The notes beneath the pieces were generated by a model, which saw only the letters and a program-made list of their open reading frames with translations, made no database searches and had not been told where the DNA came from. The translations under genes and the position numbers were made by a program. Of a stretch of DNA of 16,755 nt, positions 6,336 to 15,214 are shown in pieces. Source of the DNA: Clostridia bacterium (GTDB lineage: Bacteria > Bacillota > Clostridia > Monoglobales > Monoglobaceae). The stretch spans positions 1 to 16,755 of the forward strand of contig JAFQRU010000016.1 of the NCBI GenBank assembly GCA_017409915.1, read 5' to 3'. Numbering within the stretch: position 1 is the stretch's first letter; the number at the start of each line of letters is the position of its first letter.

Positions 6336-7547
6336 TTATAACATTTCTTTAAGTCTTTCGTTTATAGCGAGAAGGAATTCTTCTGTGTCAACTTTTTTCT
6401 TATTTGGAAGAGAAGAAAGAAGAGCAAGGTCTCCTGTCATAACGCCGTCTTCAATAGTCTTAATTGTTGCTTTTTCAAGCTTATCTGCAAAGTCTATAAG
6501 GTCAGAAAGACCGTCAAGCTCGCCTCTTTTACGAAGCGCACCTGTCCATGCAAAGAGAGTTGCAACGCTGTTTGTTGAGGTCTTTTCGCCCTTTAAGTGT
6601 TTATAATAGTGGCGCTGAACTGTTCCGTGAGCCGCCTCATATTCATAAACACCGTCAGGAGAAACCAAAACAGATGTCATCATTGCAAGGCTTCCGTAAG
6701 CGGTTGCAACCATATCGCTCATAACATCGCCGTCATAGTTCTTGCAGGCCCAGATATATCCGCCCTCGCTTCTTACAACTCTTGCAACAGCATCGTCAAT
6801 TAAAGTATAGAAATATTCAATGCCGAGAGCGGCAAACTTCTCTTTATATTCCGCTTCGAAGATTTCGTTGAAGATGTCTTTAAAACGGTGGTCATACTTT
6901 TTGGAAATGGTATCCTTTGTTGCAAACCATAAATCCTGCTTTGTATCAAGAGCGAAATTGAAACAGCTTCTCGCAAAGCTCTCGATTGACTTGTCAACAT
7001 TATGAAGACCTTGGATAATTCCGCCGCTTCCAGAAAATTCGTGGATTAGTGAGCGGGTTTCATTTCCGTCTTTATCGGTCATAACAAGCTCGCATTTTGA
7101 GCCGGATGGAACCTGCATCTCTGTATTTTTATAAACATCGCCGTAGGCGTGTCTTGCGATTGTTATTGGCTTTGTCCAAGTAGGGATAAAAGGAGTTATA
7201 CCTTTAACGATAATCGGAGTTCTGAAAACTGTTCCGTCAAGGATGGCACGGATTGTTCCGTTTGGAGACTTCCACATTTCTTTAAGGTTATATTCGCTCA
7301 TACGGGCAGCATTAGGAGTGATTGTTGCACATTTTACGGCAACACCGTATTTCTTTGTTGCCTCGGCACTGTCAAATGTAACCTGATCGTTTGTTTCGTT
7401 TCTGTATTCAAGGCCTAAATCATAATACTCTGTTTTAAGGTCAATATATGGAGTTAAAAGGATGTCCTTTATCATCTTCCATATGATTCTTGTCATTTCA
7501 TCCCCGTCCATCTCAACGAGAGGGGTAAGCATTTTAATCTTTTCCAT
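6336..7547 (-). CDS. icd: NADP-dependent isocitrate dehydrogenase, type II (eukaryotic-like)
   Basis: 403 residues, full length. It converts isocitrate to 2-oxoglutarate and CO2. The sequence follows the homodimeric IDH class of human IDH1 rather than E. coli Icd: KCATITPNAARM (72-83), MWKSPNGTIR (91-100), GTVFR (105-109), RHAYGDVYK (132-140), FIWACKNYDGDV-like YIWACKNYDGDV (264-275). Substrate arginines are Arg100, Arg109 and Arg132; Tyr139 and Lys210 match the catalytic pair; Asp251, Asp274 and Asp278 match the metal ligands. GTVQRHY places Arg312 and His313 where IDH1 binds the NADP 2'-phosphate, so NADP use is expected. GGAGGAG precedes the ATG. The gene starts 13 bp after the acn stop, so the two form one operon feeding glutamate synthesis. 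Confidence 0.96.
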   Translation of the reverse strand: MEKIKMLTPLVEMDGDEMTRIIWKMIKDILLTPYIDLKTEYYDLGLEYRNETNDQVTFDSAEATKKYGVAVKCATITPNAARMSEYNLKEMWKSPNGTIRAILDGTVFRTPIIVKGITPFIPTWTKPITIARHAYGDVYKNTEMQVPSGSKCELVMTDKDGNETRSLIHEFSGSGGIIQGLHNVDKSIESFARSCFNFALDTKQDLWFATKDTISKKYDHRFKDIFNEIFEAEYKEKFAALGIEYFYTLIDDAVARVVRSEGGYIWACKNYDGDVMSDMVATAYGSLAMMTSVLVSPDGVYEYEAAHGTVQRHYYKHLKGEKTSTNSVATLFAWTGALRKRGELDGLSDLIDFADKLEKATIKTIEDGVMTGDLALLSSLPNKKKVDTEEFLLAINERLKEML

Positions 7548-7560
7548 TTTTCTCTCCTCC

Positions 7561-9492
7561 TTAGATATTCTCTTTGGTGTAGCTTAAAAGTCCGCCGGAT
7601 AAGATAATTGCCTTTGTTCTTCCGCTAAGGTCGCATTCGCAAGGGATTTCTTCCCCTGTTGTTATGTTTTTAATAACGATATCTTTGCCCTCTTTAACGG
7701 ATGCAATAAGGTTCTCGATTTTTAAATCGTCCCCTTGGGCAATCTTTTCATAGTCGGCTTCGTTTTTGAAAGTCAAAGGAAGAATACCTGCGTTTATAAG
7801 ATTTGCGCGGTGAATTCTTGCAAAGGACTTAACTAAAACTGCTTTAACTCCAAGATGGAGAGGAGCAAGAGCCGCGTGCTCACGAGAAGAACCCTGACCG
7901 TAGTTGGCCCCGCCAACGATAATACTTTTGCCTAAGCTTTCTGCTCTTTCAGGGAAGCTTTCATCACAAACCGTAAAGCAATGCTTGGAGATTGCAGGAA
8001 TGTTTGAACGGAGAGGAAGAATTTTCGCTCCCGCAGGCATAATGTGGTCAGTTGTTATGTTGTCCCCTACTTTAAGTGAACATTTGCACTCAATTTCATC
8101 TTCAAGAGGAGATGTTTTCGGGAACGGCTTGATGTTTGGCCCTCTTAAAATTTCAACGCTTCCGGCTTCGCTTTCAGGAGCAGGAGGAACAACCATATTG
8201 TCGTTTATAATAAACTCTTCGGGAAGTTCAAATTTTGGCATTTCCCCAAGAGTTCTTGGGTCTGTTAAAACACCTGTTAAGGCGCTAACCGCCGCAACCT
8301 CAGGGGAAACAAGATAAATTTGTCCGTCCTTTGTTCCGCTTCGGCCTTCAAAGTTACGGTTAAAGGTACGAAGAGAAATTCCCTTTGAGTTAGGGGACTG
8401 GCCCATACCGATACAAGGTCCGCAAGCGCTTTCCAGAATTCTTGCCCCTGCATCAATTAAGTCGGAGAGTGCTCCGCATTTTGCAAGCATGTTTAAAACC
8501 TGCTTAGAGCCTGGCGCAATAGATAAGGACACATCAGGATGAACAGTCTTGCCCTTTAAGATGTGCGCAACTTTGAGCATATCAAGGAGAGAGCTGTTTG
8601 TGCAGGACCCGATACAAACCTGGTCAATCTTCATATTTCCAATCTCGGAAACAGATTTAATGTTATCAGGAGAGTGTGGGCAAGCCGCCGCAGGCTCAAT
8701 TTCGGAGAGGTTGATTTCAACCACTTCGTCATAAACTGCGTCAGGGTCAGCAGAAAGTGCGGTCCAAACCTCTTCCCTTTTTTGTGCCTTTAAGAATTCT
8801 TTTGTAATTTCGTCAGAGGGGAAGATGGAGGTTGTTGCCCCAAGCTCAGCACCCATATTTGTTATGGTTGCACGCTCAGGAACGGAAAGTGTTTTAACAC
8901 CCTCTCCGCAGTATTCGATAACCTTTCCAACTCCGCCTTTAACGGTGAGTCTTTTTAAAACTTCTAAAATAACATCCTTGGCAGAGCACCAGGAAGAAAG
9001 CGCTCCTGTAAGGTTAACTTTAACGATTTTCGGGTAGGTTATATAATAAGCTCCGCCACCCATAGCAACGGCAACATCAAGTCCGCCTGCACCGATGGCA
9101 ATCATACCAAGTCCGCCACCTGTTGGAGTGTGGCTGTCTGACCCGATTAAAGTTTTTCCGGGAATGCCAAAGCGCTCTAAATGCACCTGATGGCAGATTC
9201 CGTTACCGGGACGGCTGAAATAAACGCCGTGTTTTTTGGCAATTGAGCCGATAAATCTGTGGTCGTCGGCATTTTCAAAGCCTGACTGCAAGGTGTTATG
9301 GTCAATGTATGCAACAGATTTTTCTGTTCTTACTCTCGGAATGCCCATAGCCTCAAATTCAAGATATGCCATAGTTCCTGTGGCGTCCTGAGTTAAGGTC
9401 TGGTCTATTCTTATTCCGATTTCACTGCCCCTTACCGCTTCGCCATCTACGATGTGGGCATTAAGGATTTTTTCTGTAAGTGTTAAACCCAT
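7561..9492 (-). CDS. acn: Aconitate hydratase, [4Fe-4S] (mitochondrial/Aquifex-like type)
   Basis: 643 residues from the ATG at 9492, which has GAAAGGAA at a proper spacing. An upstream in-frame start at 9543 would add 17 residues and fall inside the -10 region, so it is rejected. It isomerises citrate to isocitrate through aconitate. Cluster ligands are Cys297 (CIGSCTNSS) and Cys357/Cys360 (SACGPCIGMG). Active-site GSDSHTPTGGGLG is at 117-129, and the swivel domain (about 465-643) carries DHIMPAGAKILPLR and GQGSSREHAAL with Ser535-Ser536-Arg537. The roughly 640-residue length and swivel-last order suit the short mitochondrial-like branch, not the 890-residue AcnA/IRP type, so an RNA-binding IRP role is less likely. 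First gene of the acn-icd operon. Confidence 0.95.
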   Translation of the reverse strand: MGLTLTEKILNAHIVDGEAVRGSEIGIRIDQTLTQDATGTMAYLEFEAMGIPRVRTEKSVAYIDHNTLQSGFENADDHRFIGSIAKKHGVYFSRPGNGICHQVHLERFGIPGKTLIGSDSHTPTGGGLGMIAIGAGGLDVAVAMGGGAYYITYPKIVKVNLTGALSSWCSAKDVILEVLKRLTVKGGVGKVIEYCGEGVKTLSVPERATITNMGAELGATTSIFPSDEITKEFLKAQKREEVWTALSADPDAVYDEVVEINLSEIEPAAACPHSPDNIKSVSEIGNMKIDQVCIGSCTNSSLLDMLKVAHILKGKTVHPDVSLSIAPGSKQVLNMLAKCGALSDLIDAGARILESACGPCIGMGQSPNSKGISLRTFNRNFEGRSGTKDGQIYLVSPEVAAVSALTGVLTDPRTLGEMPKFELPEEFIINDNMVVPPAPESEAGSVEILRGPNIKPFPKTSPLEDEIECKCSLKVGDNITTDHIMPAGAKILPLRSNIPAISKHCFTVCDESFPERAESLGKSIIVGGANYGQGSSREHAALAPLHLGVKAVLVKSFARIHRANLINAGILPLTFKNEADYEKIAQGDDLKIENLIASVKEGKDIVIKNITTGEEIPCECDLSGRTKAIILSGGLLSYTKENI

Positions 9493-9521
9493 TTTATCAG
9501 TTCCTTTCAATATAAATTCGC

Positions 9522-9536
9522 ATATGAGGTAATTAT
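9522..9536. promoter_or_regulatory. Shared 15-bp site over the acn promoter
   Basis: Plus-strand ATATGAGGTAATTAT differs by one base from ATATAAGGTAATTAT at the citrate synthase promoter (15958-15972). It covers most of the -10 box and the expected start (about -12 to +4), a typical position for a repressor. An additional GAGGT (9526-9530)/ACCTC (9542-9546) inverted repeat flanks the -10. The regulator is unknown; CcpC-type LysR control of citrate genes is known in Bacillus, but its published spacing (ATAA-N7-TTAT) differs. Confidence 0.5.
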
Positions 9537-9560
9537 AACACACCTCGCCATTTTTTGCAA
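9532..9560 (-). promoter_or_regulatory. Sigma-A promoter of acn-icd
   Basis: Reading the minus strand: -35 TTGCAA (9560-9555), 17-bp spacer, perfect -10 TATAAT (9537-9532) with an extended -10 TG one base upstream. Start expected near 9525, leader about 33 nt. Confidence 0.85.
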
Positions 9561-9573
9561 TATATTTAACAAG

Positions 9574-9603
9574 AAAAAGACGGGGATTATCCCCGCCTTT
9601 TTT
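9574..9603 (-). terminator. Terminator after the GHL10-SLH gene
   Basis: On the minus strand, directly after the stop: AAAAAGG-CGGGGA, loop of 3, TCCCCG-TCTTTTT. It insulates the acn promoter just downstream. Confidence 0.93.
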
Positions 9604-11374
9604 ACTTAATAAGATTTGTCATTCTGTATATTATAACGGCAGTTTCCGCTCTTGTTGCGTTTCCGTTTGGACGGAAAGTGTTATCCTCATAGCCATTTAT
9701 AATTCCTGCATCTACAAGGGAGGCAACTGCCTCGCGGGCGTAATCTTTAACCTCTTCCCCGTCGGCAAAAAGGTCGTCATTAAAGTCCTCTTTTTCGATA
9801 AGGCCCTCTGAGGATAAATATCTGTATGCAATAACCGCCATATCCTGCCTTGAAATCTTATTTCTCGGGGCGAAAGCGTTCTCCCCAAGTCCGCTAATAA
9901 GATTCAGCGCCTTTGCCATTCCGATTTCTTTGTAGAAATAATCCTTTTCGTTGACATCGGCAAAATTTTCTGTAAATTCAGTTTCCTTTTCCGTTGCACG
10001 AATGAGCATAAGAGTAAAATCTGCTCTTGTTACGGTGTTTCCTCCGCCAAAGCTTTTATCCTCGTAGCCTTTGACAATCCCCTTTTCATAAAGGCTCGTT
10101 ATAGCCTCTTTTGCCCATGAGAAGGAGTTAAGGTCTGTGAAAATATCGGATGGCTCATCGGTTTTGTTCATTTTTTGTGTGATTTCGAAAAGGCCTTTGT
10201 TTGAGGCAAGACTTCCATAGCGGTAAAGAGCATATCCGCTCATTTTATGTAGTCTTGAAAGGTCAATCTGTGCGGCGATTTCGGCGATGCCCTTTTCTCC
10301 GTACCAAGGGCTTGTGCTATCCGTTGTATCGCTGGCTCTGTATGCGGCAATCCCCGGGCAAAGCCTAACATTTGTTCCCTCAACCGTATCTGCCCACCAA
10401 GAGGATAAAATATTAAAGTCTGCAATTTCAAAACCGCGATGCCAGTAAATCTGCGGGAGAATCATATCAATAAGATTTTCCTTAATCCAAAGGCGAGTGT
10501 CTGCATAGGAGTCAAAATAGGTCTCGGCCCCAGCGGTTGCGCTCCCGCCTTCCATATTGTCTTTATTCGCCCAAATTCCCGCAGGACTTACGCTGAATGT
10601 AAGAGAGGGGTTTATTTTATGGATTTCTTCATTTAAGGTGCGGATGAGATTGGTAACATTATGTCTCCGCCAGTCGTCAAGGCTTTTGCCGTTGCCGTAT
10701 TTTTTGAAGGCTTCCTCGTCGGCAAAGTCTCCGCCGGGGTAGAAATAGTCGTCAAGATGGATGCCGTCAACATCATAGTTTTCTGCAATCTCAACTGCCC
10801 CTGAAACTATCAGGTCCGAGACCTCGGGAAGACCGGGGTTGTAATAAATTTTCCCGTCTGTGTGAGTTACGGTGTATTCCTTGTGGAGTAGGGCAGGGTT
10901 ATCGGAAGAAAAATCCTTTTCCTCTCCTGCCGAAACCGTAACCCTGTATGGATTTATCCAGGCGTGAAGAAAGATATTTCTCTTGTGAGCCGAGGAAATT
11001 GCATATTCAAGGGGGTCAAATCCGCCTTTGGGAGCTTTCCCTTGTGTCCCTGTCAGGTATTTTGACCAGGGGAAAATGTCTGATTTATAAAAGGCGTCGG
11101 ATGCAGGGCGAACCTGAAAGAAGACGGTGTTAAGGCCCGCCTCCATGCAGTCGTCCATAATATCATCAATTTTTTCTTTTAAAACTGCTTCGTCAGAGGA
11201 ATAACCTGATGGAAAATCAAGGCCGAAAACTGTTGCAACCCAGGTTGCCCGAATTTCGTCGGTCTGGGTCTCGGCGGCAGCAAGGTCAGGCTTTATGGCG
11301 CCTATTAAAAAATACATCATAAAGGTTAAACTAAGGGCCGCAGCGGTAAGTTTTAAAAAGTTGATTTTTCTCAT
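9602..11374 (-). CDS. Secreted GHL10 (DUF187) glycoside-hydrolase-like protein with three SLH domains
   Basis: 590 residues. A signal peptide (1 to about 34, basic MRK start, hydrophobic core, DLAAA end) is followed by the GHL10 TIM-barrel (about 40-400): IRATWVATVFGLDFP, FFQVRPASDAFY (85-96), FLHAWINPYRV (135-145) and the DGIHLDDYFYP loop (203-213), whose Asp208/Asp209 are likely catalytic or substrate-binding. Three S-layer-homology domains follow at about 412-460, 471-520 and 536-585; only the third has the canonical TRAE, the others TRAD and SRQD. SLH domains bind cell-wall polysaccharide, so the enzyme should be wall-anchored and act on an extracellular or envelope glycan; the substrate is unknown. 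AGGAGAT lies 6 nt before the ATG. No promoter is visible in the 55 bp before it. Confidence 0.92.
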   Translation of the reverse strand: MRKINFLKLTAAALSLTFMMYFLIGAIKPDLAAAETQTDEIRATWVATVFGLDFPSGYSSDEAVLKEKIDDIMDDCMEAGLNTVFFQVRPASDAFYKSDIFPWSKYLTGTQGKAPKGGFDPLEYAISSAHKRNIFLHAWINPYRVTVSAGEEKDFSSDNPALLHKEYTVTHTDGKIYYNPGLPEVSDLIVSGAVEIAENYDVDGIHLDDYFYPGGDFADEEAFKKYGNGKSLDDWRRHNVTNLIRTLNEEIHKINPSLTFSVSPAGIWANKDNMEGGSATAGAETYFDSYADTRLWIKENLIDMILPQIYWHRGFEIADFNILSSWWADTVEGTNVRLCPGIAAYRASDTTDSTSPWYGEKGIAEIAAQIDLSRLHKMSGYALYRYGSLASNKGLFEITQKMNKTDEPSDIFTDLNSFSWAKEAITSLYEKGIVKGYEDKSFGGGNTVTRADFTLMLIRATEKETEFTENFADVNEKDYFYKEIGMAKALNLISGLGENAFAPRNKISRQDMAVIAYRYLSSEGLIEKEDFNDDLFADGEEVKDYAREAVASLVDAGIINGYEDNTFRPNGNATRAETAVIIYRMTNLIK

Positions 11375-11396
11375 AGCTATCTCCTCTTTTTGTAAT

Positions 11397-11424
11397 AAGC
11401 CGATGAGATTTCTCCCATCGGCTT
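11397..11424 (-). terminator. Hairpin between potC-potD and the GHL10-SLH gene, weak terminator
   Basis: AAGCCGATG (11397-11405) pairs with CATCGGCTT (11416-11424), with extra GAGA/TCTC pairing around a bulged C. On the minus strand it is followed by ATTACAAAAA, not a U tract. It may act as a leaky terminator or a 3' end protector, letting some polyamine-operon transcription reach the next gene. Confidence 0.55.
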
Positions 11425-11429
11425 AAAGA

Positions 11430-13277
11430 TTATCGAACGCCTTCCGCCTTGATTTTTGTCCAGAGTGTTGCGCAATATTCCTTGGTTTTCTGTGACTGAT
11501 ACTTAAATACCTCGTCCTTTTCGTTGCCTTGGCGAGGGGTGTATGCGCTGACTCCCTCATAGTCAGTTTTCTGCATTTCTTCATAAGCGGAAGTTATGCA
11601 GGAGCTGTATCCAACTGCCTGAGTGTTAGTGAGTGCGTTTTTCTCGTCTAAGAAGAAGTCTATAAACTTATGGGCAAGGTCGGTTTTCTTACAGTTTTTC
11701 GTAATAACCATTCCGTCATACCAGAGGTTTGTCCCCTGATGCGGTTCAAAGTATTCAAGGTTTGGGTTCTCTGTTATAATATATGCGGCATCTCCCGAAT
11801 ATACAACCGCAAGAGCTTTATTTCCTGAAATCATATTGTCGATAACATCATCTCCTGCATAAACAGGACTCATAATGCGGTTTTGTTCAAGAAGCCATTC
11901 ATAAGCGCGGTCAATCTCTTCGGGCTTATCTGTATTAAGAGAAAGGCCAAGAGCTTTCATGGCAATCATAAAGGAGTCACGCTCAGAGTCATACATATAG
12001 AGGTTGCCCTTATATTTAGGGTTCATAAGAAGGTCCCAACCATCTTTAAGGTCAGCTTTGTCAACCTTTGTCTTGTCGTATAAGATACCAACGCTTCCCC
12101 AGAAATAAGGAACAGAATATTTGTTTCCTGGGTCATATTCCTTATCGAGAATGCTTTCCATAAGATTAGAAGCATTTTCAAGTCTCTCCCAATCGATTGG
12201 CTGAATTCGCTCCTCTTTAATAAGACGCTCAATCATATAGTCAGAAGGGATAATTATGTCATATTCCTCCCCGGAGTTTATCTTGGTATACATAGACTCG
12301 TTGGAGTCAAAGGTTTCGTAAATGACCTTGCAACCTGTCTCTTCCTCGAATTTATCAATAAGAGCCTCCTCGATATATTCCCCTGCGTTGTAAACTTTAA
12401 GAGTGTTTTGAAGGTTTGCAGTGTTATAGGAAAATATAAGAACGCTTATTAAAAGGATAATTCCGAGGACCCCTGCGATCTTGCTGAGATGCTTTGAGAA
12501 ACGGGTTTTCTTAAAGCGGGGAGCAAGGTTAACAATGACGGTTATAAGAATAATCGCCCCGATGAGAAGAGTTGAAAGGGCATTCATCGTTGGGTTTGTT
12601 CGTTTCGTCATATTATAAACCACGATAGAGATGTTCTTAACCCCGTTTCCTGATACGAAATAGGAAATAACGAAGTCGTCAATGGACATTGTAAAGGCGA
12701 GAAGAACACCTGCGTAAATCCCCGGTTTAATCATAGGGATAATAACCTTCCAAAGAGCTTGCCAAGGGGTTGCCCCAAGGTCCATTGCCGCATTGGCGAT
12801 GTTTATATCAAGCTCTCTGACTTTTGGATAAACGCTTGTTATAACATAAGGGGTACAAAAGCATATATGGGCAAGAAGCATAGTCATATAGCCTTTGTTT
12901 ATTGATGCGGCGGAGAATAAAATCATAAGTCCAACCGCCATAACAATATCAGGAATCATCATAGGTATATTGTTTATGTTAAGGGTCCATTCCCTTAAAA
13001 CCTTTCGGCACTTTGAAAGGCCGATTGCTGTAAAGGTGCCAAGAGCCGTTGAGATAATAGTTGCCAAAACGGCTATGGTCAGGGAAACATAAACTGCCGA
13101 CATAATTTCAGAACTTTGTATAAGCTCCCCATACCAACGCATTGAAAATCCCGTAAAATGTGTAAGGGATTTTGATGAGTTGAAGGAGAAGATAACCGTT
13201 ACCAAAATGGGCAGATAGAAAAATGCAAAACATAAAAATATGTAAAGCCCTGATGAAAGTTTAGAAATTCTTTTCAT
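11430..13277 (-). CDS. potCD: Fused polyamine ABC transporter permease and substrate-binding protein (PotC-PotD)
   Basis: 615 residues from the ATG at 13277, which has AAGGA 9 nt upstream; the TTG at 13286 sits too close to that site. Residues 1-255 are a PotC permease with about six helices and the EAA loop ELDINIANAAMDLGATPW (155-172) that contacts PotA. An added helix (about 266-285) moves the chain outside, followed by a PotD-type binding domain (291-615): FDSNESMYTKI (323-333), YDIIIPSDYMI (339-349), PYFWGSVGILYDK, DSERDSF (430-436), WYDGMVI (519-525) and AVGYSS (554-559). These align by eye with E. coli PotD polyamine residues (Asp168/Glu171, Trp255/Asp257, Tyr293). The binding domain has no lipobox and is tethered by the fusion. 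Last gene of the uptake operon. Confidence 0.94.
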   Translation of the reverse strand: MKRISKLSSGLYIFLCFAFFYLPILVTVIFSFNSSKSLTHFTGFSMRWYGELIQSSEIMSAVYVSLTIAVLATIISTALGTFTAIGLSKCRKVLREWTLNINNIPMMIPDIVMAVGLMILFSAASINKGYMTMLLAHICFCTPYVITSVYPKVRELDINIANAAMDLGATPWQALWKVIIPMIKPGIYAGVLLAFTMSIDDFVISYFVSGNGVKNISIVVYNMTKRTNPTMNALSTLLIGAIILITVIVNLAPRFKKTRFSKHLSKIAGVLGIILLISVLIFSYNTANLQNTLKVYNAGEYIEEALIDKFEEETGCKVIYETFDSNESMYTKINSGEEYDIIIPSDYMIERLIKEERIQPIDWERLENASNLMESILDKEYDPGNKYSVPYFWGSVGILYDKTKVDKADLKDGWDLLMNPKYKGNLYMYDSERDSFMIAMKALGLSLNTDKPEEIDRAYEWLLEQNRIMSPVYAGDDVIDNMISGNKALAVVYSGDAAYIITENPNLEYFEPHQGTNLWYDGMVITKNCKKTDLAHKFIDFFLDEKNALTNTQAVGYSSCITSAYEEMQKTDYEGVSAYTPRQGNEKDEVFKYQSQKTKEYCATLWTKIKAEGVR

Positions 13278-13289
13278 ATTTATCAATCC

Positions 13290-14108
13290 TTATTCGTCTG
13301 TCTTATCAAATTTTTCCGTTATCTTAATTGCCACAAGCATAATGGCGGCTAAAACAAAGGAAATGGCACTTCCGAAGTTCCAGTCTCCAACGGAAATAAA
13401 CTGACTTTCGATGAGGTTTCCCACCATCATATAGTTTCCGCCACCTAAGAGCTTCGGGATAACGAAGCTTGAAATGGAGAGAAGGAAAACCATAATGATT
13501 CCGTTAACAACCCCTGGGATAGAGAGCTTGAAAATAACTCTCTTAAAGGTCTGAAATTTGTTTGCCCCAAGGTCATAGGATGCCTCAATGAGAGATTTAT
13601 CCATTTTGGAAAGGCTTGTGTGAATAGGGATAATCATAAAAGGAAGGAAGTCACAGACAAGTCCTAAGATTACCGCAAAATCCGTATACATAAGGGACAT
13701 AGGTTCAAGACCTAAAAATGTCAGAAGTGAATTTAAAAGTCCGTTGTCCGAGAGAATGCTTATCCAGGCGTAAGTTCTAAGAAGCATATTTATCCACATA
13801 GGGATAGTAACCAAAAGGATAAGAATGGTCTGGACTTTTTCAGAAAACTGTGCAATAAGATAGGCCATAAGATAGCCTAAAACAAGACAGATTAAGACAG
13901 TTATAATGCCGATTTTAAGAGAGGTCCAGAAAACAGAGATGTATGCACTGCTTAATATATTCTTGAAGTTATCAAAAGTAAATGAAACGGTTAAAACTGA
14001 GTTCCCGTCCGCAGTGAAAGCGTATATTAAAATCATTATGAGGGGGATGACTATTAAAAGCCCCGCCCAGACAAGGTATGGCAGGATAAAATTCTTATAA
14101 AATCTCAT
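13290..14108 (-). CDS. potB: Polyamine ABC transporter permease PotB
   Basis: 272 residues from the ATG at 14108, which overlaps the potA stop (ATGA) and has GGGGTGG 6 nt upstream; a GTG at 14117 would add only three residues. Six membrane helices are visible, and the EAA loop LIEASYDLGANKFQTFKRVI marks a type I ABC importer permease. It pairs with the PotC half of the fusion to form the membrane channel for spermidine/putrescine, powered by PotA. Its stop lies 12 bp before the potC-potD ATG and overlaps that gene's ribosome binding site, indicating tight coupling. Confidence 0.95.
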   Translation of the reverse strand: MRFYKNFILPYLVWAGLLIVIPLIMILIYAFTADGNSVLTVSFTFDNFKNILSSAYISVFWTSLKIGIITVLICLVLGYLMAYLIAQFSEKVQTILILLVTIPMWINMLLRTYAWISILSDNGLLNSLLTFLGLEPMSLMYTDFAVILGLVCDFLPFMIIPIHTSLSKMDKSLIEASYDLGANKFQTFKRVIFKLSIPGVVNGIIMVFLLSISSFVIPKLLGGGNYMMVGNLIESQFISVGDWNFGSAISFVLAAIMLVAIKITEKFDKTDE

Positions 14109-15172
14109 GCTGTCCACCCCATTGTATACATAACGTGAATATCCTCAGGCCCGAAAGAAAGTCCCACTTCAAGGTCAGGTGCGAAATAGTCCGTGGTATG
14201 TATCTTATATGTGCGGTTTTCTGTTGCCACCATAATCTCATAGTGAACGCCTTTGAAAACAACGGATTCAACTTTGCCGTGGATTTTGGTTTTCTTTTTA
14301 AAGTCCTTTGCGATAATGTCAATATCCTCAGGTCTTAAAACAACCTCAACCTCTTCGTTTGGCTTAAATCCCTTGTCAACACACTCAAATTCAAAGCCGT
14401 CAAACTTAACCAGGCAGTCGTCAAGCATGTTGCCCTCTATAATGTTGGATTCGCCGATAAAAGAAGCAACAAAGCGGTTTTCAGGCTCGTTATAAATGTC
14501 AATAGGAGTGCCGATTTGCTGGATTTCCCCGTCCTTCATAACAACAACCGTGTCAGACATGGAAAGAGCTTCTTCCTGGTCGTGAGTAACATAAATAAAG
14601 GTTATGCCGACCTCTTGCTGAATCTTTTTAAGCTCAGACTGCATCTCTTTTCGAAGTCTTGCGTCAAGGGCGCCGAGAGGCTCGTCAAGGAGAAGAACCT
14701 TTGGCTCGTTAACAAGAGCGCGGGCGATGGCAATTCTCTGTTGCTGTCCCCCTGAAAGAGAGATAACATCGCGGTTTTCGTAACCTGAAAGACCAACCAG
14801 AGAGAGCATCTTCTTAACTTTTTGTTCAATAACATCTTGTGGCATCTTTTTAAGATTAAGGCCGAAAGCGATATTGTCAAAAACATCAAGATGTGGGAAG
14901 AGGGCGTATTTCTGGAAAACCGTGTTAACCTCACGCTTGTAAGGAGGCACAGCACTGATTTCAACGCCGTTGAATAACACCTCTCCCATATCAGGCTCCT
15001 CAAACCCTGCGATTATACGGAGGGTTGTTGTCTTTCCGCAACCTGACGGGCCCAGAAGGGTTAAAAATTCATTTTCATATATTTTAAGGTCAATTCCCTT
15101 TAAAACCTGCTGGTCGTCAAAGGTTTTTGTAAGACCTTTAAGCTCGATAATGCAAACATCACTATTTTTCAT
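14105..15172 (-). CDS. potA: Polyamine ABC transporter ATP-binding protein PotA
   Basis: 355 residues from the ATG at 15172 with AAAGGAA about 9 nt upstream; a TTG two codons earlier is possible but worse spaced. It has Walker A GPSGCGKT (41-48), Q-loop Gln87, signature LSGGQ (139-143), Walker B VLLLDEP (159-165) and the switch His197. After about residue 240 comes a TOBE-type domain (VVLRPEDIDI, GKVESVVFKGVHYEI), typical of PotA/MalK-class importers. It hydrolyses ATP on the cytoplasmic face to drive polyamine uptake. It follows the regulator gene by 42 bp with no terminator between, so it is in the same operon. Confidence 0.96.
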   Translation of the reverse strand: MKNSDVCIIELKGLTKTFDDQQVLKGIDLKIYENEFLTLLGPSGCGKTTTLRIIAGFEEPDMGEVLFNGVEISAVPPYKREVNTVFQKYALFPHLDVFDNIAFGLNLKKMPQDVIEQKVKKMLSLVGLSGYENRDVISLSGGQQQRIAIARALVNEPKVLLLDEPLGALDARLRKEMQSELKKIQQEVGITFIYVTHDQEEALSMSDTVVVMKDGEIQQIGTPIDIYNEPENRFVASFIGESNIIEGNMLDDCLVKFDGFEFECVDKGFKPNEEVEVVLRPEDIDIIAKDFKKKTKIHGKVESVVFKGVHYEIMVATENRTYKIHTTDYFAPDLEVGLSFGPEDIHVMYTMGWTA

Positions 15173-15214
15173 ATCCAAAAATTCCTTTCTTTATAGTGTT
15201 CGCTTCCTGTCGGA

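Noticed and set aside
7904..8317. 137-codon plus-strand open frame opposite aconitase, and other antisense frames over icd, pot and SLH genes
   Set aside because: They lie wholly within strongly conserved genes on the other strand, with no supporting ribosome binding site or recognisable protein.
9493..9543. Longer aconitase start adding 17 residues
   Set aside because: It would begin upstream of the transcription start, within the promoter, and the added residues are not aconitase-like; ATG 9492 has a good ribosome binding site.
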